From the NCBI GenBank assembly GCA_025093985.1, contig JACAAK010000005.1:248001-312000 (forward strand): a stretch of 64,000 nt of DNA. The letters run 5' to 3'. This DNA is from Calvatia gigantea. Its lineage: Eukaryota > Basidiomycota > Agaricomycetes > Agaricales > Lycoperdaceae. The position numbers and the translations under genes were made by a program. The notes under the pieces were generated by a model, which saw only the letters and a list, made by a program, of their open reading frames with translations, made no database searches and was not told the DNA's origin. This document shows, piece after piece, positions 43,105-55,232 of this stretch (position 1 is its first letter; each line of letters begins with the position of its first letter).

Positions 43105-44668
43105 TCGGCACATGCTAACATGTGGAACGTCGGGTAGTGTCATCTTCTGGAGTTGAGAACGGTGTTCGAGAATAGAAGACTTTATGTTCCTTTTGGAGTT
43201 CATGAATCGCTCAATGCTAGACTCTCGGATCATGCCGATCTTGAGCCTCTGTCATCAATAACGCCTGGCATCCTTTAAGTATTAAATGGCGAAGAGTGCA
43301 CGGTAACATACTACATGATTACTTGGATCATCCGGCTTGGCGTGCAGAAATCCGTCGACCGTCACAACCAAATGACGTAGTTCGGTACACTGGGATAAAT
43401 GTTTGATCGAGTCCGGATCAATACACCAACATTCATCCCAAGAAGCATCTAATACGAGCCGGCGGAGAGTTGGGGCGAGTCTGGGCAAGGTGTTTTGATA
43501 AAAACTTCTTGCGGAACCTTTGCTAGGCGTCGACCCCAGTCGCGGCCCCAAAAACTCAAGTTGTCGCAATCCTTGGGAGCTCTTCAAATATTTTACGAGT
43601 TCCACTGTGATCCTATCGGTCACAATCTCTTCCAACTCCACGTTTTCTTTTAGGAGTGAATGCCAAAAACTCTCGATGTTGTATGTGCCACCTCCTACGT
43701 CATGAGAATGAATCGTAATTGATTTGAGGAAACGAAGTTGAGGAATGGTGGTCCGAGAGAGCGTTGGAATGATGCCCCAGAGTCTAAGATGCGTGAGACG
43801 TTCACGAAGCTCGATACCTAACGACCTTTCATCAAGGAGCTCGTTGAGGTAAGGCTTCGACTGTGGAGCGCTATGAATTGTTTTTATCAATATATCCAGC
43901 CTTTTGAGGCTGTGGTTGTTTGCAATTACACGCAGAAGCCCAAGGACCTCAGGCTTATGTTCAGCGGAACCGGAATTGGAATAATGGTCTTCGAACACAA
44001 TTCTCAAACTTGACAGGGTGGACATGCGTTCCAATTGCAATTCCCGGATATCCCTGCAATAGCGCATTGTGACTTTCATGCTTTGAAGGTCCGGGAGTGT
44101 CGCTAGGCCTGCAACGAGAGCACCATGCACCCAACTCGGCTCTTTCTTCATCCCAATATCCCACCTGCAACGTCGTCTTATCAAAGGTAGATTAAAAAGC
44201 GACCATCACTCACGATACATAGCGAAGATTCTTAGAGAAGCGATGGCGAGTTGGAGATGGCGTCGAAGGTGCGAGGAGCATTTTCCTTCAGAGTGATCAC
44301 CTCAAGGACCCTTCGTCGAACCAAGGAAACACGTACGGCTACCCTCAACTGTCCAGAATTCATGGTAAAAGGCTGCAATTTTGAGCCTTCGGACGTAGAG
44401 CCCCCAGATATTGGAGCTTTCGGCTGACTTTGCGAGCTTCTTCAATAACGCAAGTGTCGGCCCGGACTTCTTCGGCAAGTTAATCACCAACAATGAGAGG
44501 ACGTTTGGGGCGAGGGCTGCGTTGACCTGCTTGCAAGTTATCCGAAACACCTTTCGGTATGCTCCCAACTAAAGCCGTAAATGGCGAAGTCTATCGCCTT
44601 GAAAGGGTACGCACCTTGTTCCCAACTGCGCTGATCAGTTCTGGTGGAAGGTCCAATAGACCAGCCAT
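43105..44668 (-). pseudogene. L4: F-box-like leucine-rich paralog, decayed
   Basis: Exons as in L1: 44615-44668 (MAGLLDLPPELISAVGNK), 44337-44568, about 44214-44285, about 43330-44174, and a remnant last exon. Exon 3 lacks one A in SLKNLRH (TCTCTAAAG-type to TCTCTAAG), which shifts the frame; the last exon has lost about 30 bases. The large exon is still open for 300 codons (RCRWDIGMKKEPSWVHGALV onward), so decay appears recent. Confidence 0.6.
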
Positions 44669-45237
44669 TGCCCTGGGTATTTTATACGTAGCATTCATGT
44701 TCTCACTCAGAACCAACCTCTCTTTCCATCATGCCGTGGCAACCGTGAGAAGGGGTTGGGACCCTGAGAAGTGCTCCTGTTTAACGGGTCACTGCTGCTC
44801 TTGATGTTACTGTGTTTAAAGAGGGCTGAAGTGTGGAGGAACAATGCCTACATCCATAGGCAGAGAACTCCGGGCTTGCTCTGAGGAATAGATAGAGGTT
44901 GAATGGCAATCGATGATGCTGCTGGCGCGTCGTGTCCATGGAATTCAGTCCCGGGCCTACACACTCGCTTCATGACAAACTACGCGATCTCGAAAGCCTG
45001 GAATCACCGCCAGCCGCCTCAAAGTTGTTTCGGGTTGTTTCTGACTGCGAATTGAGGGTGCCGCGCAACAGGAGATTGCCAGCAGCATGAAATATTTTCC
45101 CGTCGCTGAATACGCCCCATCAGGTGCCCAGTACTAGAATAGCCTCGCGATGAGGTCAGCCTCACGGGCCTTGCCGCCAAGCCCGCCAACGACGCCCATC
45201 ATTTGAGCGTTAGCTTTATTTCAACCAATACCTGGCA
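44669..45237. other. divergent spacer between L4 and K1
   Basis: Shared with 29360-29810. It must hold both promoters; no element recognised. Confidence 0.4.
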
Positions 45238-46647
45238 ATGGTAAATATCACTGATCTCCCAGTGGAGATCGTAGAAACCATCGCCAACTTGATTTCACCG
45301 GTGGGATACCTGGTACAAATACGTGCTCATCTCCGCTACAAGAAATCGCCAATCTACAGAAACGATCTGGCGAGCCTCCGAGCTACTTGCAAATATGTGG
45401 ATGACATTCTCGCACCCAGGGTCCTGTCGGTCATTACCCTTGACCTCTCCGATTGGAGGAAGGCTCCGCGCCTTATTCGGATGGCCGCTAAGCCCAACCG
45501 TGTCCACATCTTTGCTCGTTCGCTGAAGATCATATGTCTTGCACCGAGCACCAACGCAAATCGCCTAGCACCCGATATCGTGATTGGAAGGGATGGATCC
45601 TTCAGGTACTTGGGCCGGTCAAAGAAGGAGGATGTAAATCAAGCTATCCAAATTATTTCACTTTATCTGCCCGGAGCCCTCCGTCACTTCCACGACCTGG
45701 AAAATGTCGAGTGCGTGCATCTTCCTAGGCGTTTAAGCTTAATGTGAATCTCACATAGTGGAGCTAGGTGGAATACCCATGCCTTCGATCCTCCAGATGC
45801 AAACCAGATGGTAATGGATATGCTCTGTTCACAGGAAAATCTGCGAAGCGTTTGCATCGATATGAGTCGTGACCTCACTTTCCCCTATCCGGAGCTCGGC
45901 CGACTCTCTAACCTTTCAGAGCTGTCTATCACTTTTCCTCGAATCCACATCCAGGCAGGCCCTGTATTTTCTCGCGCGGCAGAGGTTCTTCGCAACAATT
46001 CCAGCCTCGTCAGCCTGCAAATCAAATTCCAAGCCGATTACCGACATGAGGACGTCGAAGACCGCAACAAAATCTACGAACAGATGGGTTCCCTGCGTAA
46101 CATCAGGAAGCTATCGCTCCACGCAGCCACTCTCCCTGATCTTAGCAAATTCTCTACCCTCACCAATATGACATGTTTGACTTCTTTGGAAATTCGCCCG
46201 GAGTATGGTACGCAGGGGCTTGGCCAGGTGTGGGACGACCTTAGGGCGGGGGGAATTCACCTCAAAAATATCTGCTTCAACATGTTGGAGATGGAAACGG
46301 CGTTTGTCCAGTATCTCTCCTCTTACTCAGGTGTCGAGGAGCTGTGGTTATCTAACACGGAGAAATATTGGGTTAACCGCTCGCTCAACCATACCGATCT
46401 CGTGACGGGGTTCTTCGATGCGATTCTGGAGAACCATGCAAGCACTCTGCAAGTACTCGAAATCTATCGTTATTCCGATTTAGCTACGTGGGGAAACGTG
46501 CCGGAGCGTGTAAACAAGCTTGCGCGACTGCGGGCTTTGAGAAGACTAAGACTCGAGCTCCGAATAGATGAGATGGAGGTTATCAAGGCTTCAAATTCAG
46601 ATGATTGTGTAGGTTCTGGTGAAATTTCTGCCACAATAGCTATCTGA
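45238..46647 (+). CDS. K1: F-box-like leucine-rich protein, divergent from L4
   Basis: Exons 45238-45710 and 45759-46647 over a 48-base GT-AG intron give 453 residues. The start MVNITDLPVEIVETIANLIS followed by LASLRATCKYVDDILAPRVLS is an F-box-like motif; the rest has leucine-rich spacing (ENLRSVCIDMS, LGRLSNLSELSITF, LRNNSSLVSLQIKF, LRNIRKLSL, FSTLTNMTCLTSLEI). A further intron near 46610 (donor GTAGGT, acceptor ATCACAG at 46660) could replace the last few residues by a longer tail ending about 46716. It is distantly related to L1-L4 and paired head-to-head with L4; a relic of the same pair exists at 29.3-29.9 kb. Targets unknown. Confidence 0.72.
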
Positions 46648-47196
46648 TTGCGATATCACAGCGACGACTGTGCGATCTCCTAGGGGCTCCAGCCGACCAC
46701 AAAGCTCACTGGCAGTGATATTCGGTTTTATGCCAACGTCGAACACCGCCAGCAATTTACGATTCCTCTCATTTCTCCTTCATTCGGTTCGGTTATGTTA
46801 GCGCTGGCAACACGCATTCCTGAATCGGAGTTTCAGATGATCAGGGCGGCGAGAGACGACGACGACCGCGCCCGAATTTTTGTAGTCTGTCCGCTAGATA
46901 GGGCACTAAGTCGGAAGTCGTTTAGAGCTAGGTATCATTATTAGGAATTTATTTGGTAAAGGCTGGAGATTTATAACCTGGATTGGGGACAGTGTTTGTC
47001 TTACGCAACTTAGTGTTCAAGGGTCGATGACTCTTGGAGTAGGTGGTTTTGGATGGAGGCGCCATCACCATGGAAATCAAGCGGAATTACATGCGGAATG
47101 GCGACCTATGTATAAATTTCGGAGCTGATCCCGTGCCAGAAATTGCAGCGAGTGTTCAGCTCATCGTCAATTTCTTCCATCTTCAGGCCGATAAGA
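46648..47196. other. intergenic, nothing recognised
   Basis: No gene or repeat supported, apart from the optional alternative tail of K1. Confidence 0.3.
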
Positions 47197-49339
47197 TTAA
47201 ATAGTATGCGGCGACTTCCAGTGGTTGAGCTAACAGGCTACCGACGCCGGCATTAACAACAATTGTTTGTGAAGGTCGAAATGCGCACCTCCCATGCAAT
47301 TCCGTTCTTCGCTGAAGGTACTCCTGTCGTGACGAACGATGTAAAGTACTCCCTCATGGTTTCAAACAACGCCAGGTCATCTTCATCAGCATTCGCGGGT
47401 GTATTAAAGAAAGCGTTAAGGTCATTCATGTGATTAGAGCCAAGGTGAGGATTGTCATAGCTAGCAAAATGTGAGCTATAAGATGAGCCCAGGGACGACA
47501 ACGACTCACTGGAACTGGTAAGCTGTATTGAAGCGAGAAGCTCGTCCTGCAATCATAATTGCCGCGCAGATGTACCTCGCCTCTCCCCACATTTGTTGTA
47601 CTTGGAGATCAAGCGACCCAAACGACTCCAGTGGGTACATTTCGAAGGCGCAGTCAGCCGACTCCTCCGTGAACGTATCGTATTGACCACGGATGAAATT
47701 GTAGATAGTCTTTTCTATGGCCCCTGGCATTGAGGTGTTGGCAGAGGGGTCTGGGATAGAGGGGGACCAATTTGCTCCCTCATTTGTATTGGACCTAAAA
47801 GACCAGGTAAGTCGTTGTATCGACGTTTGAGCTTGAAAGGGGACCGACCCAAACAAAACGGGAACATGTACAAAACGCCCGGCAGCAAAAGCTTCAACGG
47901 GCCTCTCCGTGATGAACTTGCCATCGAAGTAGGGTGCGAAGACACCGAGTGTTGCAGGGCGTGCGGCGAGAACTTTGCTGCTTGCCAGTGCGAGTGTGTT
48001 GGAATCAGCGGACCTTAGACATTCGAGAGCATCGGTCCCCTTGTTCCCACAGCCTCCGATGATAGGTAAGAGGGCGGCTAGTAGAATGAGAAAGATCCAA
48101 ATTGACATACGCGAAGTTGGCATATTGATTGAAGATCTCCACAATATAGTCCCCGTCAGAGGGTGGCATGAGATTCAGGGACGGGCTATCACCCATTGCT
48201 GCACGAAAGAGACCTTCATCTTGACCATTCTTTGCGATCATCTATTCCCAACGTTAGTAGATTTGACTTCGTGACTTTGACACAACGTACGTGGTACATG
48301 GTTGATGCAGCTCCCGCCGATTCCCCCCAAATGGTTATTTTCCTAGTCAGTGTGTACTACGTCAGGAAACGGCGTCACCAAGCGAGAAATTGACATCTTA
48401 CTTCTTGTCTCCGCCAAATTTGCCTATATAACGTTGCAGCCAGTGAAGAGCAGCGCGCTGCGGCAAGATCATAAGCGACTATGAAGCGATTGGTGTCAAG
48501 AAACGTGCCTGATCCAACAACCCCGCATTCAGATTACCGTCATCGTTTACTTGTGGACCGCCTGCAACGCTCGTTATTTGGCAGAATTCACATCACTTTC
48601 GTACATTGCGTACCTAGAAAGCCGAAGGGTCCAACACGATATTCGAACGACACAAAAATCATCGGATGCACGCTTGACTGTAGGACTTTCTCTGGAGGTG
48701 CAGTATGAGTTGTTCCAATCTGGAATCCGCCGCCTGTTTTTCGAGTTCAGATACAAGGTGCCTTCAACAAGCGAATGCTCACCATGAAACCAGACCATCA
48801 CGGGAAGCTTGTCATTGATACGTGTATTAATAGGAATATACACCTGACCCGCCACTTATCAGCGAGGGGAACACACTTGTGGGGATATACTTACGTTGCC
48901 GAGGAGGCAGTCCTCAGATGTGCCGGGGAGAACACTACTCTGGGTCGCCAGAATACAAGTGTTGCCGAACTATGCGGATTATCAACTAAATAGGCACGCG
49001 AGCTCCTAAACATACGCTACCTGCGTTGCATTCACGTTCCCAAGATGGGTTGATGGAGGAGAAACAGGTGCTCTCCAACGAAGGTTGCCGATGGGAGGGT
49101 CAGCATAAGGCACCCCGCGGAAGGAGATGATGCCTGCTGTTTGGTTCTCTGAGCCGTGAAGTGTTCCATCTAGTCACTAGGAGGTGAGATTGTTCCAACC
49201 GGTTAGAATTGAGCTCGTACAGTCAAGTTTAACGGTCGACCCTACAGTGGGCTGCTCTGTTTTGAACCGCGTCGAAAACTCCGGGAGTTCCAATGACCAG
49301 CGGCGAAAAGGCGAGAAAAGTACAGGGTCTTGACCACAT
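47197..49339 (-). pseudogene. CE1: type-B carboxylesterase, decayed
   Basis: Multi-exon secreted alpha/beta-hydrolase. Order on the minus strand: signal-like start MWSRPCTF, DYGTLHGSENQ, FRGVPYADPPIGNLRW, SEDCLLGN, the oxyanion loop HGGGFQ, EYRVGPFGFL, nucleophile elbow WGESAGA, RSNTNEGANW, and catalytic-His segment LGSNHMNDL. Defects: the signal segment and QPTVGSTVKLD are in different frames (about 49260), and the exon starting GCGNKGTD is one base short at its acceptor (about 48055). One intron (after LLDQ) begins with GC instead of GT (CAG|GCACGT), while CE2 has GT there. All catalytic residues are still visible. A recent pseudogene, unless the two single-base steps are errors. Confidence 0.65.
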
Positions 49340-50053
49340 TTTGGACGACGTGGTTTAGGATGAATGCATGAGTAAAAATAGCTAACTTTATACGTTAGAA
49401 TTTGCTCAGCTAAAGCAGAGATCCGTACGTCAGTGCAAGTACCTGGTGTGCCTGTTTTGGAGAGGGTACGCCGTTAATTGGCCCCTAAGTCCGTATTATT
49501 GCGAGAGCATGGCGGCTAGACGTGAGAGACAGCGCTTCGAAGGGGTATATACCGCGGGTTGGAGGTGTCATTTTAAAGGCCCTTGACGTGTCGTTTACCG
49601 CGAGGGTGATTTTCATATGAACCACGTTCCAGGATGGTCATCATCCATTATGTCGATTGCGAAAGGTGAAAACCACTGGAGGATGGTATATTGATGGTTA
49701 GGATGAAAGCAGTCTTTAGGCAGAGACCGAACAAATACACAAAATCAAACAGATCGTCTTGACCCGAACTAGGCCCGGATCATTTGCTTAGCGCCCCCAC
49801 CCGCACCTAAACAAGGGCATAACTGAGGCTCCATGAAGCAGGGTGCGATACTGATTTGGAGGCGGGTTAAGTCTCTGCTGATCATTTCAGGTGTGCTTTC
49901 AATCTGGTCAATATGAGCATTTATTACCGAAATCACCCTTCGTCACGAAGCATCACAAATTGTTCGTTTCACGGCAAATTACAAGTAACGGATGTCTAGG
50001 TCTGTAACTCTTGGTCGATTCCATGCCAAAAGTTGCAGCGCGTATTCAAGATA
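49340..50053. other. intergenic between the carboxylesterases
   Basis: Upstream of CE1 and downstream of CE2. No feature seen. Confidence 0.3.
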
Positions 50054-52287
50054 TCATCTATCAATTCCATCTTCAAGCCACCAGGGTGGAATAGAATACA
50101 CGAACTTCCAGTGGGGGAGCTAACCGGCTGGTGATAAAACAAAAAAATTGTCAGTTACACCGGCTTGTAGCGCATCAAGCAATACTTAAAAATTCCATAC
50201 CTCCCAGGTGATCCCGTTCCTCGCTGAAGGTGTACCCGTCGCAACAAACGATGTAAAGTACTCTCGCATAGCTTCGAACAACGCCAAGTCATCCTGATCA
50301 GAATTAGCAGGAGAGCCGAAGAATGCCTGCAAGTCGTCCCCGTGAAAAGAGCCAAGATGGGGATTATCATAACTGAAACCAAGAAATATAAGTTCTACAG
50401 AAATACGAGAAATACGAGAAGAGAGGCTTTACTCAACTGGAATTGGAAAGCTTTATTGGAACGGGAAACACTCCCGGTAATCATAGCAGCCGTGCATATG
50501 TACCTCATTTCACCGTACATCTGTTGTCCCTGGAGACTGAACGATCCGCTGAACGACTGTAAGGGGTATAGCTCGAATGCACGACTGATAGATGTGCGCG
50601 TAAACGTATCATATTGACCGTGGATGAAATTGAAAACTGTGTCCTCTGTCGCATTGGGCATAGATGTGTTTGCCAAGGGATTCGGAAGACTCGCAGACCA
50701 ATGGGCACCTTCGTTTGTATTTGACCTGAACACCATGTTAGGAAGTGGAAATTTAATGCGGCGCAAGGATGTCACCCAAAAAGAACAGGTACATGAGCAA
50801 AACGCCCAGACAGAAAAGCTTCAACGGGTCGTTCTTGGATGAATCTACCGTCTAGGATAGGTGCGAAGACGAAGAGTGTTGAAGTACGCGCCGCCAGAAC
50901 GCGACTGCTGGCCAATGCAAGCGTATTTGAATCTGCAGAACGGAGGCACTCGAGACTACTGGCTCCCATATTCCCACATCCCCTAGAGGTGACGAGGCAC
51001 AGTTTGAGAGTTCTGCTGGAGGATATATTAAATGTGGCTTACGCAAAACTTGAAAATTGATTGAATATCTCAACGTCGTAATCCTCGTTGAAGGCGGGCA
51101 CAAAATTCAGTGATGGACTATCACCCATGGCAGCACGGAAGAGCCCTTCATTGTTTCCACCGTTTGCGATCAACTTATATATTTGGTGAGCTTTTAGAAA
51201 ACCCAGGGTCTTGTGGCCGTACCTGATACATGGTCGAGCCTGCCCCAGCAGATTCTCCCCAAATCGTCACTTTCCTGTGGTTTTCGAAGCATCATCAGAG
51301 CCAAAATTAATAACAGGTTAAGATCCACGTTACCTGGGATCTCCACCAAAATGACTTATGTATCGTTGTAACCAGCGAAGGGCGGCACGCTTAAAACGAG
51401 AGATTAGGTGTTGGCTGAGGAAAATAAAATTGGGTGAACACACTTGGTCAAGAAGTCCAGCATTGAGGTCTCCATCGCCGCGGATTTGTGTGCCTCCTGT
51501 GGGGGATGGTGATTCAGTTTCCGACGTGCATCCAGGGATCAAATGACATACCAAGGAATCCCAATGGCCCCAGGCGATATTCGAACGAGACGAAAATCAT
51601 CGGATTGGCGCTCGAATGCATGATCAGTTCCGGGGGTGCATCGTGAGTGCTCCCAGCCTGGAAGCCGCCGCCTATCCCAGAGATACTTTGTTCAACGTGA
51701 AACCAAACACATAGTCGCTCTCACCATGGAACCAAACCATTACGGGAAGGCCGTCCTGAGTGTTGGTATTCATGGGAACATGTATCTTATAATTCCTTGT
51801 TAGAGAAAGAAACTGATACCCCATCAGATAGACAGACATTGCCAAAGAGACAGTCCTCTGATGTTCCGGGCGTTACTCTTGTCTGAGTCGCCTGAATGCA
51901 GATGTCGGCAAACTAACAAAATAGGTGAGTGACAACTGAATTATGCAATATGAACCAGTCGTACCTGCGTAGCATTCACGTCACCCAGATGGGTTGATGG
52001 AGGCGAAACGGGTGCTCTCCAACGGAGGTTGCCAACTGGGGCATCAGCAAAACGTACACCGCGAAAGTAGGTAATGCGGGTGGATTGATCTGTGATGCCG
52101 TGAAATGTTCCGTCTGTAGGGTGCGTGAGAATGATTATTTTACGTACGATACGACGGAGAACTTACAGTCAAGGGTTACTGTTGCTCCTACAGAAACCGA
52201 TCTTGCTTGCTGTATTTTACCGATATTTTCTGCGTTAGCCAAAGCCAGTGATGACAATACCAGAGAGGGCAAGAGTTGCAGCCACAT
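50054..52287 (-). CDS. CE2: secreted type-B carboxylesterase/lipase, intact
   Basis: About 11 exons, all GT-AG, continuous frame. Signal peptide MWLQLLPSLVLSSLALANAE in exon 1 (52167-52287). Exon 2 is 51965-52113 (DYGTFHGITD, FRGVRFADAPVGNLRW). Then SEDCLFGN, HGGGFQAGST (oxyanion hole), EYRLGPLGFLGG, RAALRWLQRYISHFGGDP, WGESAGAGST with the nucleophile Ser, LECLRSADSN, FGSNTNEGAHW carrying the acid residue, and YDNPHLGSFHGDDL with the catalytic His. It ends after GITWELPHWKF at 50054. It hydrolyses carboxylic esters outside the cell; the family covers lipases, sterol esterases and detoxifying esterases, and the substrate cannot be read from sequence. Tandem paralog of CE1. Confidence 0.85.
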
Positions 52288-53138
52288 TTTAGGGTAGCTC
52301 CTGTGAAATGACTCAACAATGTATGCACCTTCTGCTTTATATGTTTGCGACTTTCGGATCACTCCAGAAAATCATTCCTGATAGAGATTTTGAGTCACTA
52401 AAATGTACAGCATGAGGTGTCCCCTACTCACACGAAAGTTATTTTTAGCACAGATGACTTTGCTTTGTCCTTCTCTCACCCAATCTGCACAGGGATAGGT
52501 ACCCAGAACTTCACATCACTATGGCTCATAATAATGGAGTTACGCGGTGGTGGTATGTTAGTCCCTGCCAATGAATTATTAATTTTTACAAAAAAGGGAG
52601 GATAGTCATGGCAAGCAGGGATCGTACCTATGATCAAATGGGCACAACAATTATGTGGGAGGCAAAGACTGCCTCATTCTACCTACAAGATACAAATTAT
52701 GTATGTTTTCTACTATGTTAGGTATGAATGAAGCACGGAGGAACAAGAGAGAAACACAAGGGAGGAAAAGGCAGGTATTGAGTCAAAATGACCCTACAGT
52801 ATATGACCCTTGAGATTGAATGGTCACTCGCACGGGAGGGTGAACATCAGATCGATGAACTCCTATGAGGTCTTATGTGCTGTTAAAACAAGAATTGCCA
52901 CTGATTACTCCCGCTTACTCCTGAGGCAATCTCCCGCCAGTAAAAACATCACCTTCAGGCGGTTCAACCTGCGGGCACAACTGGCTCATTGCTGCCGAAG
53001 ATTCCAGGAGTGATCTGGGGAAGTCCGTGAGTCCAGGCGAAGTTTGCATGGACTGTCTTGTATAAATGAAGATGGTGTAGGTGGAATAAGGTTCTTGTAT
53101 CCCTACTAGCTCAAAATGGTCTATGATAAATAATCCGA
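52288..53138. other. intergenic, nothing recognised
   Basis: A promoter for CE2 must lie at the left end. No further feature seen. Confidence 0.3.
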
Positions 53139-53580
53139 TTAGGAACAGTAGGGGCAAAATGTCCTGGACCCGTTCTGGGGGGACGACGTTCCTATTAGGA
53201 GAGAGGTGACAAACTGACAGGGAAACGGTCTACAAGTGGACACCACGAACGTAGCAACGAAGAATAGTAATAAGGTCAAAAGCAAGCTTTCAAGCTTTTC
53301 TTGAAGTTGCTGAGTTTCGGGGTAAGCCACGAGAGTAGTTTTACCTCGGCAACAGGTACATTTCTGACCGTCTCTTCTTGTTTGGTGACAGCAGGCTGGG
53401 ACTCGAGCAAACCGGCCTTGGCTGCCCGACTCCGTGAGATCAGCCTGCTTGCTTCAAGACCTACTTCGTCCACACAGGTGCTGTTCTGAGTGCTCTGGCG
53501 CGAGTGGCCGACAGGAGATGATGGGTAGTTCCGGACGGACGACGCAGAATAGCTTGAGCGCCGGTTCCGCGCTGCTCAGA
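53139..53580 (-). CDS. hypothetical short membrane-anchored protein
   Basis: I do not recognise a family. A minus-strand frame reads Ser/Arg-rich sequence, then VDEVGLEASRLISRSRAAKA, VTKQEETVRNVPVAE, and over a 35-base possible intron (GTAAAA...CTCAG at about 53310-53344) joins QLQEKLESLLLTLLLFFVAT, a coiled segment entering one membrane span. Start and end are not fixed and the intron is short. Could be part of a longer gene between 52.8 and 53.7 kb. Confidence 0.25.
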
Positions 53581-53699
53581 GCGCTGTGAGTTATACTGCC
53601 GCGGGTGAAGAGATTGGTAGAATACCCACTAGGGGAACTCGAGGGGGAGATTGTATTCCTAGGTGTAATCATCCGTGGAGGACCTATGCCACGTCTTAG

Positions 53700-55232
53700 C
53701 GATTAGTCACGATCAAAGCACCATGTCATTGGGTGTTTTGCGTACCATCAGTAGGGGTGTGCGGAGAAGGAGCTAAGAACCATCTCGCCTATCAGTATTT
53801 ATTGACATAAGTTCAACGTTATCATGCATACCGTAAAGGCTTGCGCGAGGGGAGGAAGCTAAGTGTCATTTCAATGAGCAATGTCTATCGAGGGAGGCGA
53901 GACTTCGCACATACTGAAGTGGCGCTGAAGGTTCGAGTAAGAAGAAGAAACATTCAGGCTCTCCTGCATGCTATTGGTGAAAGCATTGCTGTGATGAATG
54001 CTTTGGAAGGACTGGGAATTGACATGAAAATCACTCTCTTGCGGAAAGAATGACATGGGCTGGTTAAGGTTTTTGAGGGTAGGGGTGAAAGTAGTAGGTG
54101 TGGGACTTTCAACAGCTTTGCTTATAACCATCGAGCGGCGCTTGAGACCCACCACACAATATTCCGATCATTTGGCGCAGTGCGTCAGATTCTGGATCTC
54201 TATAATAATAAATATAGAAGAGTGCTGGATTAGTGGAGGATCAAACAGCCAGCCCTTGCTGTGTGGTCTGCCATTTGTGTGGTTCTTAAACTATTAACCA
54301 GCCATTCAAACAATCATGGGGCAAGAGGATTGGAACAGTCTTACTGTGAATGAACCGAAGCAAGATCCAATGGACTTCGACAATCTAAGGTCCTGAGACG
54401 GTGAAGTCGGAGAGAAAATAGTAGGGTCCTAGATTTGTCATGATGCCCCACTGGGTCCGTGATCACAGCTTTGCCATTGCGCAGAATTCCGTGCACGAGG
54501 AAGAGGCTATGAAGACTCAGCCTCAAGAAGGCGTATTTCTAGAGCTGTCATGGATGATAATCGGTGTTTATGGATTGTGATCGATTTGGAAGACCTATGC
54601 AATGATTCCCCGTTGTGAGAACGTCCACAAAGGGAGGACCATACCTTTCCCCCGTTGCTGGGGGTGAGCTGGTTCAAACATTCGGCGTCCCAGTTCGCGT
54701 CACCAGATATGGACGCCTTCCTGAACCAGAACCAAACTGAAAGAACATCAAAGCATTGAGATGATTGGGCTTCTGTGATGTAGCGCTTAGCCTTCTAAGT
54801 TAACTGTCAGCATCCAAAATTTTAATGGCATACACGAGGCGAGAATAGAAGCAGATAAGCCCCCTGTTATCAAACCCATCCGACCTCTGGGCGCTATTGT
54901 TGACAGCAACTCCGATGCGCGTTTATTCTTACGTTCAGCTTAGGGAGTTCTTGGTTACAAATCACCCGATATTGTGGCCATTACACGGGTCAATCCTCCA
55001 AGACGTCAATCAATGACTTATGATTGACAATGGAATGCGATATACAAGGAACACGACCAATGTTGGCGGTAATCTGTTTTGTTTCTGTTGTGGTTCCGCA
55101 AATCTATGCCATTTTACTTTAGTCGCTCGCTGATAATCGCAGCTACCACATATATAGCTGTGAGGTGGGTGCCCACCCTCCGAGACCCCAACTCTCCCAA
55201 CTGTCCCCTTGAGCCCGACCACCTCCACAAAC
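53700..55232. other. unassigned region
   Basis: Short open frames on both strands (for example 53841-54053 plus and 54341-54526 minus) show no signal peptide, splice joins or family motifs that I can support. Confidence 0.3.
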
